DNA of 18,486 bases from T1Sed10-7 sp040904745. GTDB lineage: Bacteria > Actinomycetota > Nitriliruptoria > Nitriliruptorales > Nitriliruptoraceae. The translations under genes were made by a program, and so were the position numbers. Under the pieces are notes generated by a model that saw nothing but the letters and a program-made list of their open reading frames with translations, ran no database searches and was not told the DNA's origin. Location of the stretch: contig JBBDSW010000177.1 in NCBI GenBank assembly GCA_040904745.1, forward strand, positions 1-18,486. The letters run 5' to 3'. Below are positions 1-7,321 of this stretch, piece after piece. The stretch's first letter is position 1; each line of letters opens with the position of its first letter.

Positions 1-737
1 CCGGCGGTGGGTTCGAGAAGTTCTGCATCGGCGAGACCGACGCCAACAACTCCTCGCGTCCGATCAAGGAGGACGAGATCGCGATCTGTGAGGAGAACGG
101 GATCGCCTACGACTTCGTCACGGTCGCCAACGATGCGTTGTCCATCCTGGTCAACAACGACTTCCCGGTCGCCTGCATGACGACCGAACAGGTCAGCGCG
201 ATCTGGACCGCGGACTCCGAGGTTTCCGTCTGGGGCGACGTCGAGGGACTGGACATGGGCGACATCGCGGATGAGCCGGTCCAGCTCTACGGCCCCGGGA
301 CTGCATCCGGCACCTTCGATTACTTCACGGAGGCGATCAACGGTGAGTCGGGCGTGATCCGCAACGACTACATCGACATCGGTGAGGACGACAACGCGGC
401 GGTCACGGCGGTCACGGGTGACCCCACAGCGATGGGTTATGTACCCTTCTCCTACTTCCAGGAAGCGGGTGATTCCGTCAAGGCCCTGGCGATCGACGAC
501 GGGAACGGCTGCGTGGAGTCCACCCCCGAGAACGTCTCGAATGGCACCTACACACCGCTGGGCCGGGGTTTGTTCGTCTACTTCAGTGACACCGCGCTCG
601 CCCGCCCGGAGGTGCTCGACTTCGCCGAGTTCTACGTCAACAACGCACCGGAGCTGGCCGAGCTCGCCGAGTTCGTGCCGCTGACCGACGAGCAGGTGGC
701 CGTGGCGCAGGACAAGATCGCCACCCTGGCCGGTTGA
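1..737 (+). CDS. pstS: PstS phosphate-binding protein, 3' part
   Basis: Extracytoplasmic phosphate-binding lipoprotein or periplasmic protein that delivers Pi to the PstCAB transporter. The reading frame is open from base 3 to the TGA at 735-737 (about 244 residues), so the signal peptide and N-terminal lobe lie outside the window. The visible part has the PstS-family features: an early GGGFEKFC..E segment followed by ANNSSRPIK, then the phosphate-loop-like GPGTASGTFDYFTEA, and near the end MGYVPFSYFQEAG and GRGLFVYF. The stop overlaps the pstC start by one base (TGATG), indicating translational coupling. The ATG at 138 lies inside the domain and is not the real start. Identity as a phosphate-type binding protein is secure because pstC, pstA and pstB follow directly. 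Confidence 0.93.
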   Translation, partial: GGGFEKFCIGETDANNSSRPIKEDEIAICEENGIAYDFVTVANDALSILVNNDFPVACMTTEQVSAIWTADSEVSVWGDVEGLDMGDIADEPVQLYGPGTASGTFDYFTEAINGESGVIRNDYIDIGEDDNAAVTAVTGDPTAMGYVPFSYFQEAGDSVKALAIDDGNGCVESTPENVSNGTYTPLGRGLFVYFSDTALARPEVLDFAEFYVNNAPELAELAEFVPLTDEQVAVAQDKIATLAG

Positions 738-1696
738 TGAGTTCGACGCTCGACCCCGCCGCACCCAGCGTTGGCGCGACCGCGCGCCAGCCGCTGGGTG
801 CGGCTCGGCCTGACTACCTCGGCACGGCGGTGAAGGGCGTGCTGTTCGCCTGTGCAGCCGTATCGGTGGCCGCCACGCTGGCCATCGTCGCTTCGCTGCT
901 CCCACCCACGGTCAGCTTCTTCCGGCAGATCCCCATCCGTGAGTTCTTCACGGGCACCCTGTGGGCCCCGGGCTTCGCCAACGCCAGCTTCGGCGTCTGG
1001 CCGATCGTGGTCGGCTCGGGGATGGTGGTCGTCATCTCGCTCAGCGTGGCGATCCCGGTCGGTCTCGCCTCCGCGGTGTACCTGTCGGAGTACGCCCCCC
1101 CGCGGGTTCGCCAGGTGATCAAGCCCCTGCTCGAGGTGCTCGAGGGGATCCCGACCGTGGCCATCGGGCTGTTCGCCTTCCTGTTCCTGCGTCCCCTGGC
1201 GGAGACCGTCCTGCCCTTCCTTCCCTGGCAGGGGCCGTTCTCCATCGGGGTGGCGGCGGTCGCGGTCGGCCTGCTCATCATCCCCCTCGTCGCCTCCGTC
1301 AGCGATGACGCGATGCGGGGGGTTCCGCGCTCGCTTCGCGAAGGGGCCTACGCGCTCGGCGCCAGCAAGTTCAACGTGACGGTTCGTGTGGTCCTGCCCG
1401 CTGCGATCTCAGGGATAGTCGCGGCGATCGTGCTGGCAGCGTCGCGAGGTGTGGGTGAGACCATGGTCGTGCTCTTGGCCGCGGGTGCAGGCCGACCCCA
1501 ACTGTCGTTCGACCCGACCAAGGGAGTGCAGACCATCACGGCCTACATCGCCGGTACGGCAACGGGTGATATCCCCACTGGCACCCTCACGTACGACACG
1601 ATCTTCGCTGTGGGTGCGTTGCTCTTCGCGGCCACCTTCGTCCTCAACATGATCGCGGTGCGGTTCGTGCGCCGTTACCGGGAGGTCTACGACTAG
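737..1696 (+). CDS. pstC: Phosphate ABC transporter permease PstC
   Basis: Inner-membrane permease of the PstSCAB high-affinity phosphate importer, about 319 residues. An N-terminal cytoplasmic tail of roughly 30 residues is followed by a first membrane helix (VLFACAAVSVAATLAIVAS), a periplasmic loop with an FFTGTLWAP segment common in PstC, and five further hydrophobic segments. The ABC-permease EAA loop is visible as EGAYALGASKFNVTVRVVLP, and after it GVGETM, typical of PstC. The ATG at 737 overlaps the pstS stop (TGATG). A TTG three bases upstream (734) is in frame but less likely. There is no strong Shine-Dalgarno, so translation is probably coupled to pstS. The gene ends in TAG directly before the pstA ATG. 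Confidence 0.95.
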   Translation: MSSTLDPAAPSVGATARQPLGAARPDYLGTAVKGVLFACAAVSVAATLAIVASLLPPTVSFFRQIPIREFFTGTLWAPGFANASFGVWPIVVGSGMVVVISLSVAIPVGLASAVYLSEYAPPRVRQVIKPLLEVLEGIPTVAIGLFAFLFLRPLAETVLPFLPWQGPFSIGVAAVAVGLLIIPLVASVSDDAMRGVPRSLREGAYALGASKFNVTVRVVLPAAISGIVAAIVLAASRGVGETMVVLLAAGAGRPQLSFDPTKGVQTITAYIAGTATGDIPTGTLTYDTIFAVGALLFAATFVLNMIAVRFVRRYREVYD

Positions 1697-2650
1697 ATGT
1701 CCCAGCCCACCTCCGTCACTCCCCGCGGTCGAGGCGCGCAGCTCGCCACCGCCGGGGCCCGCGATGCGACGAGCAGCATCTTCACCCCGCCACCTCACGA
1801 CGATCGTCGGGCGGATGCGGTGTTCCGTGCGCTCCTCTACCTCGGATTGACCGTCGCGTTGACCGGTTTGGCCTCGATCATCATCTGGGCGCTCGTCGTC
1901 GGCGGCCCCCGCGTGAACCTGGCGCTGCTCACGGCCGGACCGTCGACGATCGATCCCGGCTCGGCCGGCTATCGAACGGCGATCCTCGGGACGATCTACG
2001 TCATCGGCGGGGTGGTCGTGTTGATCCTCCCGCTCGGTGTCGGGTCGGCGATCTACATGGAGGAGTACGCCGATCGAAGCAAGTGGTGGAACCGGGTCAT
2101 CGACGTCAACATCCAGAACCTCGCCGGCGTGCCCTCGATCGTCTTCGGCATCCTCGGGTTGGCCTTCATCGTCCGTGGCCCGTTGAGCCTCGGGTTCGTC
2201 GCTGCGGCCGGTTCACTGACGCTCGCGCTGCTGGTGCTGCCGACCATCATCCTGTCCTCCCGCGAGGCGATCCGAGCGGTCCCACCCTCGATCCGTGACG
2301 GGTCCCTGGCGCTCGGCGCCACGCAGTGGCAGACGATCCGGCGTCAGGTGCTCCCGGCTGCCCGCCCGGGGATCCTGACGGGCCTCATCCTCTCCGTTGC
2401 ACGCGCCATCGGCGAGGCGGCGCCCCTGCTCCTCGTCGGTGCCACGGTGTTCGTGACCTTCGATCCGCGGTTCTTCAGTGATGGCTACTCGACGCTGCCG
2501 GTGATGATCTTCAACTACGCGAGCCGCCCGCAGGAGGAGTTCCGCCTCCTCGCTGCCGCGGGCGTTATCGTGATGCTCGGGTTGGTGCTGGTCATGAACT
2601 CCTTCGCCGTCTGGCTCCGAAACCGTTACGAGCAGCAGCTCTCATCATGA
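1697..2650 (+). CDS. pstA: Phosphate ABC transporter permease PstA
   Basis: Second membrane subunit of the phosphate importer, 317 residues, pairing with PstC. An about 45-residue polar N-terminal tail precedes the first helix (ALLYLGLTVALTGLASIIIWAL). Five more hydrophobic segments follow. The EAA loop reads DGSLALGATQWQTIRRQVLP and is followed by AIGEAAPLLLVGA, a PstA signature. The family-typical NIQNLAGVPSIVFGILG lies mid-protein. The ATG sits immediately after the pstC TAG. A GGGAGG about 13 bases upstream is rather distant, so coupling is likely. The last four bases overlap pstB (ATGA). Confidence 0.95.
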   Translation: MSQPTSVTPRGRGAQLATAGARDATSSIFTPPPHDDRRADAVFRALLYLGLTVALTGLASIIIWALVVGGPRVNLALLTAGPSTIDPGSAGYRTAILGTIYVIGGVVVLILPLGVGSAIYMEEYADRSKWWNRVIDVNIQNLAGVPSIVFGILGLAFIVRGPLSLGFVAAAGSLTLALLVLPTIILSSREAIRAVPPSIRDGSLALGATQWQTIRRQVLPAARPGILTGLILSVARAIGEAAPLLLVGATVFVTFDPRFFSDGYSTLPVMIFNYASRPQEEFRLLAAAGVIVMLGLVLVMNSFAVWLRNRYEQQLSS

Positions 2651-3582
2651 CCAGCCGATACGCAGGAGACCTGTCTTCGATGGCAACCGATACCGTCCGA
2701 TCCTCCGCCGAGGTATCCGTGGAACCAGACCATGCGACGTCGTCGTCCTATGACGCCACGATCCGTACCCAGGTCGACGACCGCGACCGCGATCGTCCCC
2801 AGGGTGAGGTCGTGTTCGATGTCCAGGGTTTGAGCGCCTACTACGGCCGGTTCCGGGCCGTACGTGACATCACGATGCAGATCAGGGCGAGGGACATCAC
2901 CGCTTTCATCGGGCCCTCGGGCTGCGGCAAGTCCACGCTGCTGCGTTCGTTCAACCGGATGAACGATCTCATCCCGAGCGCCCGTGTCGAGGGCAAGCTC
3001 GAGTACCACGGCGAGGACCTGTTCGACCGGCGGGTCTCGCCCGTCGAGGTCCGTCGACGCATCGGGATGGTCTTCCAGAAGCCGAACCCGTTCCCGAAGT
3101 CGATCTACGACAACGTCGCTTACGGCCCCCGGGTCAACGCGATGACGGGCCACATGGATGACATCGTCGAGCAGGCGTTGCGGCGCGCGGCACTGTGGGA
3201 CGAGGTCAAGGGGCGACTCGACGCTTCGGCGCTGAGCTTGTCAGGCGGTCAACAGCAGCGGCTGTGCATCGCCCGGGCCATCGCGACCGAGCCCGAGGTC
3301 CTGCTGATGGACGAGCCGTGCTCCGCGCTGGATCCGATCGCAACGCTGGCCATCGAGGACCTGATGCGCGATCTGCGTGAGGAGTACGCGATCGTCATCG
3401 TCACCCACAACATGCAACAGGCCGCGCGGGTGTCCGACATGACGGCGTTCCTGACCGTCGACACCGACCCGGACCAGGAGGAGCCGTCCGGGGTGTTGGT
3501 GGAGTACGGGGAGACCGCGCAGATCTTCACGGCCGCGACGGATCCACGGACGGAGGGGTACATCACCGGCCGGTTCGGTTGA
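2647..3582 (+). CDS. pstB: Phosphate ABC transporter ATPase PstB
   Basis: Cytoplasmic ATPase that powers PstCA, 311 residues. Walker A is GPSGCGKS (residues 89-96), the Q-loop is at Q144 within MVFQKPNPFP (a PstB hallmark), the ABC signature is LSGGQ (198-202), Walker B is VLLMDE (218-223) followed by PCSALDP, and the switch histidine is in VTHNM. The first 55 or so residues are a polar, low-complexity extension relative to a standard PstB of about 250 residues. An in-frame ATG at 2680 would shorten this only slightly. The ATG at 2647 overlaps the pstA stop (ATGA). This is the last pst gene; no phoU follows. A convergent minus-strand gene ends 23 bp downstream. Confidence 0.96.
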   Translation: MTSRYAGDLSSMATDTVRSSAEVSVEPDHATSSSYDATIRTQVDDRDRDRPQGEVVFDVQGLSAYYGRFRAVRDITMQIRARDITAFIGPSGCGKSTLLRSFNRMNDLIPSARVEGKLEYHGEDLFDRRVSPVEVRRRIGMVFQKPNPFPKSIYDNVAYGPRVNAMTGHMDDIVEQALRRAALWDEVKGRLDASALSLSGGQQQRLCIARAIATEPEVLLMDEPCSALDPIATLAIEDLMRDLREEYAIVIVTHNMQQAARVSDMTAFLTVDTDPDQEEPSGVLVEYGETAQIFTAATDPRTEGYITGRFG

Positions 3583-3605
3583 TCCAGCCTCAAGCCGGCG
3601 GGAGG

Positions 3606-3971
3606 TCAGCAACCGCCGCGTGCGGCGAGCCGGGCGAAGTTGATGCCCGAGTGCTCGTCGATCACGCTCGCGACGGCGGTGAGCATGGCCGTAGCTTCCT
3701 GCTCGGCATCGACGACCCGGCGGATCGTGGGGTGCCGCTGGACGGTCGCCTGGAGGTCCTGGAAGGCGGTGATCTGCTCATCGGTGAGCATGTCACCGGT
3801 GCTCTGCCGTGTGGCGAGTTCGCGGTGGGTCCGCTGGTAGCGCTCGACCAGGGACCTGGCCTCGACGTCCCCCTCGAGGGTGGCTCGGGCGTCGCGGAGC
3901 TCGCCGACGGCCGGTTCGTGGGCGAGCTGGGTGGCGAGGTGGTCGGCGCTGGTCTCGAGCGTGGCTGGCAT
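3606..3971 (-). CDS. YlbF/YmcA-family protein (distal copy)
   Basis: Small, mostly helical protein of 121 residues resembling the Com_YlbF family. In Bacillus subtilis, YlbF and YmcA form a complex with YaaT that affects RNA processing and development and binds iron-sulfur clusters. Visible features: repeated amphipathic helices (LVERYQRTHRELATRQ; ITAFQDLQATVQRHPTIRRV) and a tail SGINFARLAARGGC with its only cysteine as the last residue. The ATG at 3971 is chosen because GGAG lies 5 bases upstream on the minus strand; a longer frame to 4058 adds only low-complexity residues. It is third in the arsR-ylbF-ylbF operon, 64 bp after its paralogue, and converges on pstB. Function here is unknown. 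Regulation by ArsR is inferred from position. Confidence 0.75.
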   Translation of the reverse strand: MPATLETSADHLATQLAHEPAVGELRDARATLEGDVEARSLVERYQRTHRELATRQSTGDMLTDEQITAFQDLQATVQRHPTIRRVVDAEQEATAMLTAVASVIDEHSGINFARLAARGGC

Positions 3972-4035
3972 GGTGTCTCCGAGGTGGTTGTGTCGGTGCG
4001 CTCGCGCGGTGTCCGGGTGGCGATCGGGTCGGGGC

Positions 4036-4425
4036 TCAGCCGCAGCCGCCGGGCCCACAGCTCGAGGCCAGGTCGATGCCGACGGTCTCGGACAGGATGT
4101 CGGCGGCCCGTTGGCAGGCCTCGCGCAACTCGTCCTGTGCCCGTTGCAGGGCGGCGACGTGGGGATCGCTCTGGATGCGCTGTTGGAGGCTGTTCAGGCG
4201 CTCGGCCTCGGCTGGCTCCAGTGCGCCGGTGCGCGCGCGCCAGCCGAGGGACTGGTGGGCTTCGCGGTACTCCTTCAGGAGCGCTTGGGTCCGCTCGGAC
4301 GACGCGAGTGCTTGCTGCGCGGTGGTGAACGTGGCTACGGGGTCGCTGTGCTTGAGGTCTGCCGCGAACCGCCGGGCGGCCTCGAGGGTCACCGTGGTCG
4401 GTCCGGTCTGCTGCGTGGTCTGCAC
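4036..4425 (-). CDS. YlbF/YmcA-family protein with Cys tail
   Basis: 129-residue helical protein paralogous to the next gene downstream. Shared layout: an N-terminal helix (AARRFAADLKHSDPVATF), a central helix pair (TQALLKEYREAHQSL; LNSLQQRIQSDPHVAAL), and a final helix ending in VGIDLASSCGPGGCG. Cysteines are at 104, 123 and 128. A glycine/cysteine tail after a GxDxA motif recurs in non-Bacillus YlbF proteins and could bind a metal or Fe-S cluster (inference). The GTG start at 4425 has GAGGA about 7 bases upstream on the minus strand. The gene lies 33 bp after arsR on the same strand, so it should be induced with it. It is not a known arsenic-resistance component, which makes its placement notable. 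Confidence 0.78.
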   Translation of the reverse strand: MQTTQQTGPTTVTLEAARRFAADLKHSDPVATFTTAQQALASSERTQALLKEYREAHQSLGWRARTGALEPAEAERLNSLQQRIQSDPHVAALQRAQDELREACQRAADILSETVGIDLASSCGPGGCG

Positions 4426-4458
4426 GTTGGTTCCTCGTCTCGGGAAGGAAGGTCGGGG

Positions 4459-4935
4459 TCAGTCCAGGACGCTGAGTACCGAGCTCTCGGTGGCGCGGTC
4501 GAGGGCGGCGAGCACGTCCGGGTCGCCTACCCCGAGGACACAGCCGGCGCGTTCGCGGAAGGCGAGACGCATGCTGAGTCGGCTGTCCACATCTCGTTCC
4601 AGGGGCAGCGCTCGGAGGACCTCGAGCACCCGTGTGACGATCGGATCGGGATCGCTGGCCGCCTGGTGGTGGATCCAGGTCCCCGTGCGCTCTCGGGACT
4701 CCACGAGCCCGGCCTTCCTCAGCGCCGCGAGGTCGCGGGAGACCTGGTAGTCCTCGAGTTCGAGGATGTCCGCGATCTCACAGCCGCACAGCGTCCCGGA
4801 GACGTGGACGAAGAGCTGCATCACCTGCAGCCGTCGGGTCATGCCGAGGGTGCGGAACATCGCCGCTGCGGCGTCCAGATCGGGCTTCCGGCCAGCGGCA
4901 GTGGCAGGATCCTCCCCGGCGCTGCTACTGGCCAT
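4459..4935 (-). CDS. arsR: ArsR-family As(III)-responsive repressor
   Basis: 158-residue winged-helix repressor of the ArsR/SmtB family. The canonical alpha3 metal-site motif is present as TLCGCEIADIL, with C50 and C52 matching the CVC pair of plasmid R773 ArsR. The recognition helix is in EDYQVSRDLAALRKAGLV and the wing in ESRERTGTWIHH. C132 could be a third ligand. The start at 4935 is preferred over a longer frame to 5076 because AGGTGGAG lies 7 bases upstream (4943-4950) and the longer version would cover the promoter region. It is divergent from arsD-arsA and is probably autoregulated: two dyads lie in the shared intergenic region. Binding As(III) or Sb(III) should release it from DNA (family knowledge). 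Confidence 0.92.
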   Translation of the reverse strand: MASSSAGEDPATAAGRKPDLDAAAAMFRTLGMTRRLQVMQLFVHVSGTLCGCEIADILELEDYQVSRDLAALRKAGLVESRERTGTWIHHQAASDPDPIVTRVLEVLRALPLERDVDSRLSMRLAFRERAGCVLGVGDPDVLAALDRATESSVLSVLD

Positions 4936-4942
4936 GGATGGG

Positions 4943-4950
4943 CTCCACCT
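4943..4950 (-). promoter_or_regulatory. Ribosome binding site fixing the arsR start
   Basis: AGGTGGAG on the minus strand, 7 bases before the ATG at 4935. It is the strongest Shine-Dalgarno in the region and decides between the 158-residue ArsR and a 205-residue alternative. Confidence 0.75.
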
Positions 4951-4976
4951 CGGGTCCGGTCGGCGTCGGACCGTTG

Positions 4977-4994
4977 CTTGCACTCTGATGCAGG
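4977..4994. promoter_or_regulatory. Candidate ArsR operator, site 1
   Basis: CTTGCACTCTGATGCAGG is an imperfect dyad (CTTGCA, 6 bp, TGCAGG). It covers the -35 of the arsD promoter and shares CTTGCA and GATGC with site 2, exactly 32 bp (about three helical turns) away. Assignment to ArsR is inferred from location. Confidence 0.45.
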
Positions 4995-5006
4995 CGACGA
5001 TAGTTT
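4978..5006 (+). promoter_or_regulatory. Candidate promoter for arsD-arsA-mca
   Basis: TTGCAC (4978-4983), a 17-bp spacer, and TAGTTT (5001-5006) fit a sigma70-type promoter pointing toward arsD. The expected transcription start near 5013 would fall inside the downstream dyad (5009-5026), so a bound repressor would block initiation. The -10 lies in the only AT-rich patch of the intergenic region. Read by eye only. Confidence 0.5.
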
Positions 5007-5025
5007 TACTTGCATCGATGCGCAA
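4997..5025 (-). promoter_or_regulatory. Candidate promoter for arsR-ylbF-ylbF
   Basis: On the minus strand TTGCGC (5025-5020), a 17-bp spacer, and TATCGT (5002-4997) point toward arsR. The -10 overlaps the opposing -10 by two bases and the -35 lies in the dyad at 5009-5026. Both divergent promoters could therefore be controlled by one set of operators. Confidence 0.4.
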
Positions 5026-5026
5026 G
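5009..5026. promoter_or_regulatory. Candidate ArsR operator, site 2
   Basis: CTTGCATCGATGCGCAAG has a perfect 10-bp palindrome GCATCGATGC at its core (5012-5021) and outer arms CTTGC/GCAAG. It overlaps the predicted arsD transcription start and the -35 of the arsR promoter. It is the most symmetrical sequence in the arsR/arsD intergenic region. Confidence 0.55.
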
Positions 5027-5033
5027 CAGCGTA

Positions 5034-5059
5034 TCGGTTGGGGGGCTGCGCCCCACCGA
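5034..5059 (+). repeat. Stem-loop in the arsD 5' leader
   Basis: TCGGT(T)GGGG pairs with CCCCACCGA around a 7-nt loop (5044-5050), with one bulged T. It lies about 20 bases downstream of the predicted transcription start and ends 37 bases before the arsD GTG. No U-tract follows, so it does not look like an intrinsic terminator. It may stabilise the leader or be incidental to the GC content. Confidence 0.35.
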
Positions 5060-5081
5060 CCCGTCGCACCTACCACCGCAC

Positions 5082-5087
5082 GAGAGG
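5082..5087 (+). promoter_or_regulatory. Ribosome binding site deciding the arsD start
   Basis: GAGAGG lies 9 bases before the GTG at 5097 but touches the in-frame ATG at 5088 with no spacer, so the GTG is the better start. Confidence 0.55.
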
Positions 5088-5096
5088 ATGCGCCCC

Positions 5097-5486
5097 GTGT
5101 CAGATCACCTGCCCGCCTTGGACCTGCCGTTGGCTGCCGGTACCGATCCCGCCTTGCATGCCGAAGACCCGACCGGGCCCGTCGACGTGACCGTGTTCGA
5201 TCCCGCGATGTGCTGTTCGAGCGGCGTGTGCGGCCCCGGTATCGACCCGATGCTGCTGCGGGTGTCCGCGGACCTCGGCTGGCTTGGGAAGCAGGGCTTG
5301 CAGGTGGAGCGCGTCAACCTCGGCCAGGAGCCGTTGCGGTTCGTGGAGAGCCCGGAGGTACGCGAACTGCTCGATCGGGATGGCGAGGACGCCCTGCCCG
5401 TCGTCTTCCTCCGCGGTGAGATGTTCGCGGCCGGTCGCTATCCGAACCGCAAGGAGTTCGCCGAGGCCCTCGGCCTGGCCCTGTAG
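5097..5486 (+). CDS. arsD: ArsD arsenic metallochaperone
   Basis: Cytoplasmic chaperone that hands As(III)/Sb(III) to ArsA, 129 residues from the GTG at 5097. The diagnostic block VFDPAMCCSSGVCG carries C39, C40 and C45, equivalent to C12, C13 and C18 of the R773 protein. Further family blocks are ADLGWL..GLQVERVNL and the C-terminal GRYPNRKEFAEALGL. The thioredoxin-like fold is family knowledge. The N-terminus is about 27 residues longer than plasmid ArsD. The start is set by GAGAGG 9 bases upstream; an ATG at 5088 is the alternative. It is first gene of the plus-strand ars operon, 53 bp before arsA, and is presumably ArsR-controlled. Confidence 0.95.
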   Translation: MSDHLPALDLPLAAGTDPALHAEDPTGPVDVTVFDPAMCCSSGVCGPGIDPMLLRVSADLGWLGKQGLQVERVNLGQEPLRFVESPEVRELLDRDGEDALPVVFLRGEMFAAGRYPNRKEFAEALGLAL

Positions 5487-5539
5487 CCCCTTCCCCCGTC
5501 GTACATCGACGCCCCGGTGGTGTCGCAAGGAGTTCCCGC

Positions 5540-7321
5540 ATGACCATGACCGCTCCCGCTCCGACCGTGGCTGCCGAGTGGAGCCGCTGGACGACGCCGT
5601 TCGTGTTCTTCACCGGGAAGGGAGGAGTCGGCAAGACCACGATCGCGGCCGCCTCGGCGATCGCCCTGGCTGATCGTGGCGGGCGGGTACTGATCGTCTC
5701 CACCGACCCGGCGTCCAACCTCGGGGATGTGTTCGGACTGGAGGTCGGCGCCGAACCCACGCCGGTCCCCGGGGTCGATCGGCTCGAGGTGATGGACATC
5801 GACCCGGAGGCGGCGGCGCTCGCTTTCCGGGAGCGGGTGATCGGTCCCTACCGGGGGATGCTGCCGGCGACCGCGATCGCCACGATGGAGGAGCAGCTCG
5901 CGGGCGTGTGCACGGTGGAGATCGCGGCGTTCGATGAGTTCACCGCGCTGCTCTCGGATCCGGAGATCCGTGAGCGCTACGATCACGTGATCTTCGACAC
6001 CGCACCGACCGGGCACACCTTGCGGCTGTTGAGCCTGCCGGCCGCCTGGTCCGGCTACATCGAAGAGAGCCCGCAGGGGGCGAGCTGCCTCGGGCCGCTC
6101 GCCGGGCTCGAAGCCCAGCAGTCGCGCTATCAGGCCGCGTTGGACGCGTTGGCGGACGCGGAGTTGACCACGGTCGCGTTGGTGTCGCGCCCGGAAGCCT
6201 CCGCCCTGGCCGAGGCCGCGCGTGCGGGCGCGGAGCTCAACGACATCGGGATCGCCAATCAACAGCTGCTCCTCAACGGGGTCCTGCTCGAGGACCCGGG
6301 CGGGGACGCCACGGCGATCGCGATCCGGACCCGGCAGCAGGACGCCTGGGCGGGTCGGCCAGACGCGCTGGCCCCCCTTCCCGTGACCGAGGTGCCGTTG
6401 GTGCCCTCCACGTTGACCGGGGTCGACGCCCTGCGTGCGTTGGTCACCCCGCAGCCGGTGGATGCCGTGCCACAGCCCTCATCGGCCGCATCGATCCTGG
6501 GCGTGACCGACACGCTGCGGGCGCTGGTCGACGATGTCGAGGCCGGCGGGCACGGGGTGCTGATGACCATGGGCAAGGGTGGGGTGGGGAAGACCACGGT
6601 CGCCTCGGCGGTCGCGGTCGCCCTCGCCGATCGCGGACACCGGGTCATCCTGTCCACCACCGACCCGGCTGCCCACGTCTCCCGGACCGTCGGCGAGGCT
6701 CCCGATGGTCTCGAGCTGCAGCGCATCGACCCGGTCGCCGAGACCGCCCGCTACTCCGCCGAGGTCATGGCTGCTGCGGGGGAGCTCGATGAGGACGGTC
6801 GAGCCCTGCTGGAGGAGGACCTGCGCAGCCCGTGCACCGAGGAGATCGCCGTGTTCCGGGCCTTCGCTCGGACCATGGCGCAGGCCGACGACGCCTTCGT
6901 GGTGCTCGACACCGCACCGACCGGACACACCCTGCTCCTGCTGGACGCGTCGTCGGCGTACCACCAGCAGCTGGCGTCCACCGGCGGTGAGGTCGCTGAC
7001 GAGGTCCGCATGCTGCTCCCGCGGCTGCGCGACCCCGAGCAGGTCCGGATCGCGATCGTGACCCTGCCGGAGTCCACCCCGATCCTCGAGGCCTCACGGC
7101 TGGCCGATGACCTGGTCCGGGCCGGCATCACCCCGTACGGGTGGATCGTGAACGCGAGCCTGGGGGCGACCGGTACCCGGCATCCCCTGCTCGCTGACCG
7201 CGCTCGTCAGGAAGCCCACCGGATCGGCGAGGTCGCCGCAGCGGCCCAGCGTTCGTACGTCTCCTCGTGGCGTGCCGAAGCCCCGGAAGGAGCGGCACGG
7301 CTCCGTGAGTTCGTCGCATGA
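5540..7321 (+). CDS. arsA: ArsA arsenite/antimonite-stimulated ATPase
   Basis: Two-domain ATPase of 593 residues that energises As(III)/Sb(III) efflux through ArsB or Acr3. Both halves have intact P-loops (GKGGVGKTT at 26-34 and 345-353) and DTAPTGHTL signature motifs (153-161 and 457-465). The three allosteric metal-site cysteines are present: C124 in GVCTVEIAAF, C183 in SCLGPLAGL and C432 in SPCTEEIAVF, matching C113, C172 and C422 of R773 ArsA. It is therefore a genuine arsenic ArsA and not a Get3-like relative. The ATG has AAGGAG 7 bases upstream. The stop overlaps the mca start (ATGA). No permease partner is visible in the window. Confidence 0.97.
   Translation: MTMTAPAPTVAAEWSRWTTPFVFFTGKGGVGKTTIAAASAIALADRGGRVLIVSTDPASNLGDVFGLEVGAEPTPVPGVDRLEVMDIDPEAAALAFRERVIGPYRGMLPATAIATMEEQLAGVCTVEIAAFDEFTALLSDPEIRERYDHVIFDTAPTGHTLRLLSLPAAWSGYIEESPQGASCLGPLAGLEAQQSRYQAALDALADAELTTVALVSRPEASALAEAARAGAELNDIGIANQQLLLNGVLLEDPGGDATAIAIRTRQQDAWAGRPDALAPLPVTEVPLVPSTLTGVDALRALVTPQPVDAVPQPSSAASILGVTDTLRALVDDVEAGGHGVLMTMGKGGVGKTTVASAVAVALADRGHRVILSTTDPAAHVSRTVGEAPDGLELQRIDPVAETARYSAEVMAAAGELDEDGRALLEEDLRSPCTEEIAVFRAFARTMAQADDAFVVLDTAPTGHTLLLLDASSAYHQQLASTGGEVADEVRMLLPRLRDPEQVRIAIVTLPESTPILEASRLADDLVRAGITPYGWIVNASLGATGTRHPLLADRARQEAHRIGEVAAAAQRSYVSSWRAEAPEGAARLREFVA

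Noticed and set aside
3583..3605. An intrinsic terminator between pstB and the convergent ylbF gene
   Set aside because: The 23-bp space has no stable stem with a T-tract on either strand.
4936..5076. An N-terminally extended ArsR starting at 5076
   Set aside because: The extra 47 residues have no family similarity and would occupy the promoters; AGGTGGAG supports the start at 4935.
5010..5096. A longer ArsD beginning at the ATG at 5010
   Set aside because: That start would lie upstream of the predicted transcription start and has no Shine-Dalgarno; GAGAGG favours the GTG at 5097.
3880..5190. A 436-residue plus-strand open frame across the ylbF and arsR genes
   Set aside because: It runs antisense to three genes with good starts and family motifs, covers the divergent promoter region, and has no recognisable domain.
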